DNA of 64,000 nucleotides from Gigantopelta aegis. Taxonomy: Eukaryota > Mollusca > Gastropoda > Neomphalida > Peltospiridae. The position numbers were made by a program, and so were the translations under genes. A model generated the notes under the pieces. That model did no database searches. It saw only the letters and a program-made list of their open reading frames with translations, and was not told the DNA's origin. Shown in pieces: positions 1 to 35,134 of this stretch (position 1 is the stretch's first letter; the number at the start of each line of letters is the position of its first letter). The stretch is taken from assembly GCF_016097555.1 (NCBI RefSeq), contig NC_054707.1:49127711-49191710 (forward strand), in the 5' to 3' direction.

Positions 1-185
1 ATTATGGTAGGCCATTATCACAGATTATTCCCGTTGACCCTTCATTATTATGTTTTACATACCGTTTCCTTTTATTGTAATTATTTTGTTGAATTGTTAT
101 TATTTTGTCGTTGTTGTTGCTGCTGTTTTATTGTTGTTGTTGTTGTTTTTTATATCTTTTTTTCAGACTAGTTTTCTGGTTGATA

Positions 186-1751
186 ATGCTGCTGGCATAT
201 CTGGTTGCTAAGAAACGGATCTTGGTACTTGTTTGCCTATGGTTAGCATGTCTGAGTGTGTGCTTACGTCTCTTTCGAAGTCAACGCGTTTTACTGTCCA
301 TGTCCCAACTACCTGGCGTGCCAGTCAAACCGAATCCAGTCCAGGTATTTTATCATATAGTATTAATGGTGACCTTCAAGCCAATATCAACTCAAGGGGG
401 CGGGACGTAGCCCAGTGGTAAATCACCCGCTTGATGCGCGGTCAGTCTGGGCTCGATCCCCGTAGGTGGGCCCATTGGGCTATTTCTCATTCCAGACAGT
501 GCACTGTTTAACTAGAACACATTGATTTATGAATCATCGGCTATTGGATGTCAAACATTTGGTAATTTTGACAGTCTTAGAGAGGAAACCCGCTAAATTT
601 TTCCATTAGTAGAAAGGGATTTGTTTAATGCACCATCCCACAGACAGGCTAGCACATACCTCGGCCTTTCATATACCAGTCGTGGTGCACTGGAACGAGA
701 AAGATCCTAGACTGACCGCACATCAAACGTGCGCTTTACCACTGTGTGCGTGCGTGCATGTGCGTGCGCGTGTGTGCCCACGAAAGCGTACTTGAGCTTT
801 AATTGGCTATAGACACTAATAGGATGTCATCTCATTAATTAGCATCTAGTGCAGATACATTATACCAGCACTGACTTTGACCTTTGAAACTGATGCGACT
901 GTTTCACTTTAACATTAGGTTCTCCTTCTAACAGTTAATCTCAGTGCTCGAGAGGAATAATTTTACTTGCGCGGTTCAATAACCATTTGTTATGTCAAAC
1001 TTTTTAAATGTAATTCCAGGATGAACTTATCGATGCAGTGCTCACATTTCCATTGCTGACCGATCCTCACTGGAACAGCCACGGTTACCGCCACTTGACG
1101 TACCAACAGAGGGAAGCCCGTATGGATGAGTACATTGAGAGTCTGGCGAACACACTGGCACACCCTCGAATCGGCTCAGTCCACTGTCTGTACGACCAGG
1201 AAGCGCTGGTGGGATACGTCCGCAGGACGATCTCCAGCAACAAGCTGAAGTTCCACTATCACAACGAGACGCACCTTGCCCTGTCTCTGTTCCGATTCGC
1301 CTTTCAGTCCCTACACGGTCATCTGGTGATGGTCCTCCAGGCAGACACGTACCCTGCTCACGGCTTTCAGTACGTCGTGGGAGCCACCATGCGGAAGAAG
1401 AACCTGTTCTATGCCCTGACGAGACACGGCAAAATGGAAGCCACTTGCGACATGCACGGCGACTTCTGTGATGATCGAGAGTATGTTGGGTCACATGACG
1501 CCTACATCTTCGTCCCGACGGGAGAGTTGTCGGCGAGACATGGCGATGTTCTCAACAAGAAGACGATGTCGTGGGGTGTAGATCTGGTGATTGCCTGGGT
1601 GTTCGACGATATGGGTTATCGGGTGCTCAACCCGTGCAAAGTGATTTTCCTTTACCACCTGCATTGCACGTGGGTACGGGACGTCGGGAGAGTGAGAGTC
1701 AACACGTTCAATACCACGGGCTGGTTTCCACCTACCACGAGCTTATCGTGA
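186..1751 (+). CDS. Type II membrane glycosyltransferase-like protein, 2 exons, 296 aa
   Basis: Two coding exons, 186-344 and 1020-1751, join in phase 0 (CAG|gtattt donor, ttccag|GAT acceptor) to give 296 residues ending at TGA. The N-terminus, MLLAYLVAKKR followed by a hydrophobic stretch of about 19 residues (about 12-30), is a typical signal anchor, so the protein is probably Golgi or ER resident. The second exon carries a GT-A-like pattern: VMVLQADTYP (a DxD-like acidic motif), FYALTRHG, then YVGSHDAYIFVP and a C-terminal NPCKVIFLYHLHC. I associate this arrangement with small eukaryotic glycosyltransferase-like proteins of unknown substrate. AATAAA-rich sequence follows the stop at 1780-1803. 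The exon 2 reading is very solid. The exon 1 assignment rests on splice signals, phase and the membrane anchor. Upstream non-coding exons may lie to the left. The exact enzyme is not identifiable by eye. Confidence 0.72.
397..507 (+). repeat. tRNA-derived SINE, head type A (truncated)
   Basis: Box A-like TAGCCCAGTGGT at about 410 and box B-like GCTCGATCCCC at about 452 mark a pol III promoter derived from a tRNA. They are followed by the shared body GGTGGGCCCATTGGGC. The copy is cut off at about 507, where an opposite-strand SINE begins. It lies in the single intron of the glycosyltransferase-like gene. Confidence 0.8.
508..738 (-). repeat. tRNA-derived SINE, type A, antisense copy
   Basis: Read on the minus strand from 738 this is the same SINE family as at 397-507. 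It has the GTGCGCTTTACCAC head complement, the GGTGCACTGG body complement and the tail ATCGGCTATTGGATGTCAAACATT at its left end. It forms a tail-inward inverted pair with the preceding copy. A GT/GC-alternating simple repeat follows at 742-776. Confidence 0.75.
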
Positions 1752-2369
1752 TCATTTAATAATCAAAGAAAACGTAGTCTAATAAATAAATAAATAAATA
1801 AATAAAAAAAAAAAAAAAAACGAACGATTTTGTTGTTTGTTTGTTTTTTAATATTTAGGACATTATTTAGGGCATTTCTGCGTGCCTGACTGGCCATGGA
1901 TTTTGGCACTACAAATATGTTGTGTGTTGTAGGTCTTAGGTTATAGTTATTTGAACTTAACGTCTATATGTAGTAATCACCTATATAGGCCCTAATTAAT
2001 ATATGTTGGTGTCAGATTGTTCAAACCGCGGGGCTTTATTTCTAAACTTTTACTTGACGCCCATAGTTTTGAATTTTGGAGTCATTTTACAAAAAAGAAA
2101 AGAAAGAGAAATGTCAATTTCATTTAGCCAAGTTAGAATTTAAAAACAGTAATACTATACATATACACTTGTATTTATTCACATTAACTAGTTTGCATTA
2201 TAAAATGTTATGGGATAGAGAAGGGGTGTCAAGTGTTACCTATAGCTTTAAAAATATATCTTTACATAATAATTAGAAAAAGAATGATTTACATTCATGT
2301 TGGGAATGTTTTACTCCAAAATTGGGAATGAAATGACATATAGCTTTATGAGAATGGTGGGGAATGGTG

Positions 2370-2731
2370 TCGAAAGAAAGAAAGAAATGTTTTATTTAAC
2401 GACGCACTCAACACATTTTATTTACGGTTATATGGCGTCAGACATATGGTCAAGGACCACACAGAGTTTGAGAGGAAACCTGCTGTCGCCACTACATGGG
2501 CTACTCTTTCCGATTAGCAGCGAGGGATCTTTTATTTGCGCTTCCCACAGACAGGATAGCACAAACCATGGCCTTTGTTGAACCAGTTATGGATCACTGG
2601 TCGGTGCAAGTGGTTTACACCTACCCATTGAGCCTTGGAGTCGGTATCTGGATTAAAAATCCCATGCCTCGACAGGGATCCGAACCCAGTACCTACCAGC
2701 TTGAAAACCACGACGCCACCGAGGCCGGTAA
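2370..2731 (-). repeat. SINE, head type B, full-length-like, minus strand
   Basis: On the minus strand it starts at the complement of CGCCACCGAGGCCGGTA (2731). It has a box B-like GGATCCGAACCCAGTACC complement near 2680 and ends in a tail with CCATATAACCGTAAATAAAA and a TTTCTTTCTTTC run (complement at 2370-2390). The same family recurs at 29961-30350 and 41690-41940. Confidence 0.8.
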
Positions 2732-2810
2732 GGAATGGTGTCGATTATTGGAGTCTAGAAACACAGGTGATAAAAACCTGGACGAAACCCTCTTTTGGTT
2801 TAGACGTGGG

Positions 2811-3067
2811 GCTGGACGTAGCTCAGTGGTAAAGCGCTCGCTTGTGGCATGGTCGGTCTAGGATCGACCCCCGTCGGTGGGTCCATTGGGTTATTTCTCG
2901 TTCCAGCCAGTGATTCACTACTGGCATATCAAAGGCCGTGGTATCCATGCTGTCAATCGGATGGTGCATACAAAAGATCCCTTGCTACTATTGGAAAAAT
3001 GTAGCGGGTTTCCTCTCTTAGACTATATGTCAGAATTGTCAAATGACTGACATCCAATAAATCAATG
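2811..3067 (+). repeat. SINE, head type A with tail A
   Basis: Box A-like GTAGCTCAGTGGTAAAGCGC and box B-like AGGATCGACCCCC are visible at the start. The shared body follows, and the tail reads GACTATATGTCAGAATT then TGACATCCAATAAATCAATG. The usual final GTGGTGTCGTTAAACAAAAC is missing because another element starts at about 3070. Confidence 0.8.
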
Positions 3068-3069
3068 TA

Positions 3070-3293
3070 CTACAGAATCTATAGTTAGTCCCATCCTCCT
3101 ATAAAAATGTGTTTTGGAAATAATTTCAGTTTGGTTTGGCGTAAGAAGAAAAGTAAAAGGGTTTTGGATTAATAACAAACTTTTGTTTACTATTTTTATG
3201 TGCCATTTGGAAAACATTCGGGCCAGAAACAAATAGCTTGTATTAAATTCCATAGTAAAAAAAAAGGCATTCCCTGTGGGAAGGGCTATTTAT
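3070..3293. mobile_element. Short inverted-repeat DNA element (MITE), TATAGTCAGTCCC family
   Basis: The ends are CTATAGTTAGTCCCATCC on the left and GGAAGGGCTATTTATAG on the right, which are roughly complementary. The about 200-bp AT-rich interior has no coding potential. Related copies are at 18552-18766 and 40530-40742, with partial copies at 19803-19905 and about 47745. Confidence 0.6.
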
Positions 3294-3339
3294 AGATCAA
3301 TTGGTAGAGCGCTCGCCTGAGTTTGTCGGATCGAACCTT

Positions 3340-3620
3340 CTCAATTTTCATTTCAACTTATTTTCGTGCTTATATCCAATTAAGGTTCAAGCACGCTGTC
3401 CTGGGCACACACCTCAGCTATCTGGGCTGTCTGTCCAGGATAGTTCGTTAGTTGTTAGTTGGTTAGTGGTTAGTGAGTGAGAAGAGGATGTAGTGGCCTT
3501 ACACCTACCCATTGAGCCCTTAAGAACTCGCTCTGGGTTGGAGCAGGTACCGGGCTGCGAACCCTGTACCTGCCAGCCTGTAGTCCGATGGCTTAACCAC
3601 TACGCCACCGAGGCCGGTAC
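3340..3620 (-). repeat. SINE, head type C, minus strand
   Basis: The minus-strand head lies at the complement of ACGCCACCGAGGCCGGTAC (3620), with a box B-like CTGCGAACCCTGTACCTGCC complement. The tail carries CCAATTAAGGTTCAAGCACG and CTGGGCACACACCTCAGC. The same family is at 12755-12993, 32205-32580 and 58490-58890. Confidence 0.7.
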
Positions 3621-4319
3621 CTTCTCAGTGGACCAATTCTTTGACTATTTTTTTTTTTTTTTAAATTCACGCCCAAATCACTGAATCAGTTCACGACTAT
3701 GATATACGTGTTTTCCTTTCTGTGGAGAAAATGCATGTAAGAAAAAAAATGTAGCGAGTTTCCTCTCAGACTATATGCTAGAATTAGTCAATGATTAATA
3801 AATCAAAGTGCTCTTGTGGTTTCGTTAAACTAAAAAAAAAAAATTCCGCTTTTGCTTTTTTGCAAACGTTTGCCAAAAAAAACCCACCGCTGGCTGAAAG
3901 AAGGTTACTAGGTCAACCGGAAGTATATGTTTCTATTTTCGCTTTATTTTGTCTGCGGATATTTCACAACAGGCAGACACTGCTACTGCTAGGCAATGAA
4001 TGAATGATGAAAAGCGTTGTAAATGTTGAGTGTGTGCTATATAACAGCTTTTAGTATATACATAACGTACTTTTTACTAACACTGTCAACATTGAGCGTA
4101 TATGACCATTTAAACCATTTATGATAATCGTATTTAGTCCTATTTAGCCTATTATATTACCGTATAATACGGCGCGTATTATATGGAGTATACCCAGTCA
4201 TTATATACATTCCTGCGGTCAACGAATTCACGAGAAGTTACTAAGGTGGTATAGATCAAGGTACAGTATTCGGTTATAAACTGTTTTATAATGATTATCA
4301 AAGGCGAATAAAGAGCTAC

Positions 4320-4480
4320 TAGCATAGCCAGGGTTTTATATGGGGGGGGGGGGCAACCCACAATGGGGTGGGGGGGGGGGGATTATTAGACTAAGTCATG
4401 ATACGAGGTACATACAAAATATATTGTGTAATGCAAAAAACGGGGTATTGCCCCCAAGACCCAAACCCCTGGCTACAACA
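4320..4480. repeat. Fold-back repeat with poly-G runs
   Basis: TAGCCAGGGTTTTATATGGG at 4325 is answered by AAACCCCTGGCTACA at about 4465, giving a short palindromic element. Inside it are two runs of 12-14 G at 4341-4352 and 4369-4380. Similar G- or C-rich fold-backs lie at 6377-6580, 6832-7010 and 9303-9485. Confidence 0.55.
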
Positions 4481-4547
4481 ATGTTGACAGGTTCCAATGT
4501 TTGGGGTGGGGCTCAAGAATGCATTCGAGCTAAGCTCCATATATATG

Positions 4548-4549
4548 GT

Positions 4550-4615
<66 letters not shown>

Positions 4616-4692
4616 GGGTGGGGTGGGGGGGGGGGGTTGGGGGGTGGGGGGGGGTGTGTGGGGGTTGGGGGGGGGGGGGGGGGGGGGGGGGT
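4548..4692. repeat. Long poly-G / G-rich tract
   Basis: An uninterrupted G run covers about 4550-4614, followed by G with scattered T up to 4692. It is non-coding: the long glycine reading frames across it are artefacts. It could form G-quadruplexes and is also a likely place for length errors in the assembly. Confidence 0.9.
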
Positions 4693-4696
4693 GGTG

Positions 4697-5024
4697 TTCG
4701 TGTTAACAATTTCTGGTTTATAAAGCCTTTTTAAGTATTACCATTGCATATTAATTAACTTTTCCATGCTTCGAATATTCAATAAGTTTCTGTACATCCT
4801 TGGCTTACTGTTTGTGATAATGCAAAAAGGATGTTACCTCCTTAGACAGGGAACATTTTGTTCGTGTTAACAATTTCTGGTTTATAAAGCCTTTTTAAGT
4901 ATTACCATTGCATATTAATTAACTTTTCCATGCTTCGAATATTCAATAAGTTTCTGTACATCCTTGGCTTACTGTTTGTGATAATGCAAAAAGGATGTTA
5001 CCTCCTTAGACAGGGAACATTTTG
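4697..5024. repeat. Perfect 164-bp direct duplication
   Basis: The block starting TTCGTGTTAACAATTTCTGG at 4697 is repeated at 4861 with no difference that I can see, ending GACAGGGAACATTTTG at about 5023. It abuts the poly-G tract. Confidence 0.85.
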
Positions 5025-5529
5025 TTTCTAAAATTTTGATTAGCGATATTTCTAGTGAAATGAAAATTTATTAGCAACTACTAAATGTTTTAAAATTGTT
5101 TAGAGATCTCTGAAACTTGTGTATTGAACATTAACACGATACTGAACGAAATGTTCCCTGTTCTAATTTTTTCATATATATATATAGCGTAAGCCTTAAA
5201 ATGTTGGAGGTTACTTGACTGATTGTCATTGATGGACTTATAGTATTCCCCATCCCAACTTGTGCCCACACTTGGTACATTCAGTTCTATGGTATGTGTA
5301 TGATTATGAAAGATCTTTTGCTGCCTTTTAGAAGGAGTGGCAGCAGATTTCCTCTTTCTTTCTGTACCAAGTGTCTGAAGAACCATGTTCCACACCAAAT
5401 AGTCATATGTAGTGTAAAATGTGCCTTTGCGGTGTCATTAAACAAATATTCATTTCCATTCATTTCTAAAGAAAACCAAATGTCTGTTTTTTGGATCCTG
5501 ACCCTATCTAGAATTAAAAGGCTGACCAG

Positions 5530-5950
5530 TAATATGAAGGTTAATATTTAGTGATATGAAGGTTATAATTTAGTGATATGAACATTATAATTTAGTGATA
5601 TGAAGGTTAATATTTAGTAATATGAAGGTTATAATTTAGTGATATGAAGGTTATAATTTAGTAGTATGAAGGTTATAATTTAGTAGTATGATGATTAATA
5701 TTTAGTAATATGAAGGTTAATATTTAGTAATATGAAGGTTAATATTTAGTAATATGAAGGTTAATATTTAGTAATGTGAAGGTTAATATTTAGTAATGTG
5801 AAGGTTAATATTTAGTAATGTGAAGGTTAATATTTAGTAATATGAAGGTTAATATTTAGTAATATGAAGATTAATATTTAGTAATGTGAAGGTTAATATT
5901 TAGTAGTATGAATGTTATAATTTAGTAATATAAAGGTTAATATTTAGTAA
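5530..5950. repeat. 22-bp minisatellite, about 19 copies
   Basis: The unit is close to TTAATATTTAGTAATATGAAGG, with variants (ATAATTTAGTGATATGAAGG and others). No coding potential. It lies 290 bp upstream of the ATG exon of the VWA gene. Confidence 0.85.
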
Positions 5951-6218
5951 AATACTAATAATAATAATTATGCTAACTAAATGTTTTGGATTGGTTTGTG
6001 GAAACATACAATTGTTTTTAGATCTCTGCGTTTATTATTAAAGTGATATGTGAAGGAATTTGAAACCCATATTTTGCCATGTCTTCACTTCCGTTTTATT
6101 GCAGATTGTTTCACCATGTTGAATTTGCAACATATTTTAGTTATACCCAAACATATAGATAGATTACTGTGGATTTTTTTAAATCTGAAATAACTGTTCA
6201 TTTGATTTTCTTTTGCAG

Positions 6219-6241
6219 TCACTTTGTGAACCTAGTTAAAG
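6219..6241 (+). other. 5' UTR segment at the start of the VWA gene ATG exon
   Basis: TTGATTTTCTTTTGCAG at 6202-6218 is a good polypyrimidine tract and 3' splice site. It is followed by 23 bases with an in-frame stop-free run into ATG at 6242. This implies at least one upstream non-coding exon, which I could not locate. Confidence 0.6.
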
Positions 6242-31294
<25,053 letters not shown>

Positions 31295-32204
31295 GAGCCA
31301 GGCATGAAAAATATACTGACACAACCTTCGACAGACTGGACAGTATAACAGCCAGGCATGAAAAATATACTGACACAACCTTCGACAGACTGGACAATTT
31401 AATAGCCAGGCATGAAAAATATACTGACACAACCTTCGACAGACTGGACAGTATAACAGCCAGGCATGAAAAATATACTGACACAACCTTCGACAGACTG
31501 GACAGTATAACAGCCAGGCATGAAAAATATACTGACACAACCTTCGACAGACTGGACAGTATAACAGCCAGGCATGAAAAATATACTGACACAACCTTCG
31601 ACAGACTGGACAATTTAAGAGCCAGGCATGAAAAATATACTGACACAACCTTCGACAGACTGGACAGTATAACAGCCAGGCATAAAAATATACTGACACA
31701 ACCTTGAACAGACTGGACAGTATAACAGCCAGGCATGAAAAATATACTGACACAACCGTGGACAAACTGGACAGTATAACAGCCTGGCATGGAAAATATA
31801 CTGACACAACCTTGGACAAACTGAACTGTCAAAAATCCAGGCATGGAAAATATTCTGACACAACCTTGGATAGACTGAACAGTATAACAGCCAGGCATGA
31901 AAAATATACTGACACAACCTTGGACAAACTGGACTGTCAAACAGCCAGGCATGAAAAATATACTGACAAAACCTTGGATAGACTGAACAGTATAACAGCC
32001 AGGCATGAAAAATATACTGACACAACCTTGGATAGACTGAACAGTATAACAGCCAGGCATGAAAAATATACTGACACAACCTTGGATAGACTGACAGTAT
32101 AACAGCCAGGCATGAAAAATATACTGACACAACCTTAGGCAAACTGAACAGTATAACAGCCAGGCATGGACCAAGGGCTTAGGCTATTTTTAGGGGTTAT
32201 TTTT

Positions 32205-32580
32205 TGTTTGTCTTATATCTAGTTACGGTTAAGGCATGCTCTCCTGGCACACACTTCAGCTGTCTGGGTTGTTTGTCCAGGATAGTGGGTTATGGTTAGT
32301 TACTAGTGCAGGGCTAAATCTGCATGAGTAGAAAATGTCAAACTTGAAAAATTGCAAAAAACCCAGTTATTTTCTAACAAAATGTCAATTGTTACATGAA
32401 ATTATTTTGTCAAATTAAAATAAAATTTGCCAATTGCTTTTAAAATTAGCATTGGCAAATTTGGTAAGTGTCATAGCATAGTGAGAAAGACATTTGTGGC
32501 CTTACACCTTCCCATTGTGCCTCTAGAAACTAACTCAGAAACCAGTACCAGAATGCGAACCCAGTACCTACTGGCCTTAA
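32205..32580 (-). repeat. SINE, type C, diverged
   Basis: TCCTGGCACACACTTCAGCT, TGGCCTTACACCTTCCCATT and ATGCGAACCCAGTACCTACT match the type C family on the minus strand. The middle holds unrelated sequence. Confidence 0.5.
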
Positions 32581-34579
32581 AGGAATACTTAAGCAAGGCT
32601 TTTGGACTGGCAGGCGCATATTTAACAATATCTAATGCACGTGTGTAACTACCTTATAACTCTACAATCATGAATATTTATAACACTCAGATTAATAGTT
32701 TCTGGCATGAGTCCCTTTTGTAGATGTTTTTTCTGACAGAAGTCTCAAGAAAATCAGTCCTGGAACTTGCGTCAGAAAAACCAAAGCTTGCTTCAAGGAT
32801 TGATTTTCTTGCGACATGTGTCAGAAAAAACCATCTACAAACGGACAATCAATCCTTGGACTTGTGTCAGAAAAACCAAAGCTTGCTTCAAGGATTGAAT
32901 TATACGATATTACAGTAAACAGTATTATTGGTTAACATGTTAAATACATGTATTTGTTAACGGCGAACTGAAAAATTATCATTGTAATGGTATGTAACAT
33001 CAAACAGGGTTATTGTTGTATTAGAGCTGCAATCTTTACCTACCCTGTGGTAGGCAGCCATTCCTTGCTATACAGTTATCTCTGATGACAGAAAGCAATC
33101 ATAACCATCCAAATGTCTTCCTATCTCTTGAACGACAGAGTACTTGGGCTAGGTAATTATGTTTTCAAAGGAGTGAAATCCCACACAATTAAAAAAATGT
33201 TTTGTAAATCACAAAACGTTGATCCATATAACTCATTAGTTTGAAGTTACTTGTTATATGTAGTACTAACTGAAAAGACAGTGCAAGTGGTATAGTATAA
33301 CAGCAACACGAGGTGGTGATCAGGCATGAGGGCTGTTAACTGAAAAATGTCATGGTTAACCTGTCGATTTGTTTACACAGTACTTGTCAGTTGAGAGCAC
33401 TCCCTAATATTACTAGTCGCACAACCCTCTGATTCACAGAATATATTCTGACAGAAATATATTCTGACAGAGTCTTGAATTGCATGGACTAATTAATGGT
33501 GGTGTGTAACCTTACGTTGCTAGGAATCTACATTATTTTCTTTACGGGTATTCATTAATTTATTAGCATTTAGGTGATAGCTCAGGTTGTATGTATTCTA
33601 GTTTCATTAATTACAGTATGCACCTTTTTTTTTATTAGTGCCGTTTCAGAATTGATGATGGGGATGTGTATTTGATTAGTTTTTTTACTCATCAATTGCT
33701 CACAATATGTTATTTCAATCAAGTATGCATAAGGGGTGGATATGAAAGACTCACCATAATGTGATCTTTTCTGAAAGTGAAACATCTCCTATTAGATTGT
33801 AAACCAAGGTTACGTCTGTCACATCGAAATGGTGTTGCCTTGCTGTGATTTGAGCAGAGAAATGTAACTGTTATTTCAGAACTCCTGTGATACTTACTGT
33901 TCATATACATGTACAATATTATATTTAATTTATATTTTTTTCCATTTAACTTTTATTAAATATTCTTTTACAGGTAACTTTCTTGTATCATTGTTTTTAA
34001 TATTTTATATTTTAGTAATTGTATTTATTTTAATATGTTATAGCAATAAAAATTGTTTTAGAAATAGTTTTGGATCATGAATGAAAATTGTTCTGGGGCG
34101 ACATTCACGTTATTAAAAAAATGGGGGGGGGGCATATAGTGTTTTTCAACTCTATCCAATATTTTGATATTGGTTATAGTACGATCTGCATTTTCCTATC
34201 CCAACCATTTCTCCTAGACCGACATTTCAAATACCATGGTATGTGCTACCCTGGGGTAAAATGCATACAAGACCTTTTGCCTTGGTCCCCAAACCCACCC
34301 TGACTTAGACCCTAGACATTGTTTAAATGATGGTCATTCTGTCAGTATACTCGATGGACCTAGTTTTCACCTTTGTCACCTTTTTTGTGGGGTCTACCCA
34401 ACAGCTCCCTATTGTATGGCGTTGCATGGAAATTTATTAAAATATTGACACACTTCCCCACCTGTGTGTATACTTGGTGTATGGGTCCTTAAAAACTTTT
34501 TTTTTTTTAATCTTATGGATAATAAAAGGCAAATGGAAATACATCCCAAAGTAAAATGGAATATGTGGACCATTTCATA

Positions 34580-35134
34580 AGCTGCATTCACACTTCCACC
34601 TTAAACTACTTTAACTAAACCAGTTTAAAATCTAGGTGTCAATGCAATCTTTTCACTGTATACCGGTATAGCTAAACCACTTTGGCATGTGGTTTAGTTA
34701 AACTGGTATATCTAAAACAGTTTAAAATCTAGGTGTCAACGCAATCTTTTCACTGTATACCGGTATAGCTAAACCACTTCGGCATGTGGTTTAGTTAAAC
34801 TGGTATATCTAAACCAGTTTAAAATCTAGGTGTCAACGCAATCTTTTCACTGTATACCGGTATAGCTAAACCACTTCGGCATGTGGTTTAGTTAAACTGG
34901 TATAACTAAAACAGTTTAAATAGAAGTGCACACTGTTTTAGTTAATCTAGTATTAGGCAGAAGTGGCAGTGATGTCAGTCTGAAAAATCACAGCCTTTGA
35001 TGTGTTTGTGCAAGTGCAGATAACTACACTTCTGCCATATACTGGCTCAGCTATTATACTTGTGAACGCTCGTCATTTCCAACCAAAAGTGTTTTAGCTA
35101 AACCAGTATAATTTGTTTAAGTGTGAACACAGCT
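34580..35134. mobile_element. Inverted-repeat DNA element with an internal tandem palindrome array
   Basis: The left end AGCTGCATTCACACTT and right end AAGTGTGAACACAGCT are complementary, flanked by ATA on both sides. Inside, a unit of about 120 bp with ACCGGTATAGCTAAACCAC and GTGGTTTAGTTAAACTGG is repeated three times. Each unit is itself a palindrome. No transposase. Confidence 0.65.

Larger units (their letters stand above)
1752..6218. other. Intergenic region, repeat rich
   Basis: No host exon is visible between the glycosyltransferase-like gene and the VWA gene. The stretch holds an (AAAT)n/poly-A tract at 1783-1820, SINEs, a short inverted-repeat element, long poly-G tracts, a 164-bp direct duplication and a 22-bp minisatellite, each listed separately. 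The 5' non-coding exon(s) and promoter of the VWA gene must lie here, because its ATG exon begins at a splice acceptor. I could not place them. Confidence 0.6.

Noticed and set aside
1042-1494. 150-residue minus-strand frame
   Set aside because: Shadow of exon 2 of the glycosyltransferase-like gene.
1752-1820. Poly-A tract after AATAAA, suggesting the glycosyltransferase-like gene is a retrocopy
   Set aside because: The gene has an intron with good splice signals, and the A-run is part of an (AAAT)n microsatellite.
2811-2880. Possible tRNA gene (box A and box B), also at 397, 19411, 29961 and 60636
   Set aside because: The boxes belong to SINE heads. The copies continue into shared bodies and tails, and I could not fold a full cloverleaf with acceptor stem.
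4340-4723. Glycine-rich frames
   Set aside because: Translations of poly-G runs.
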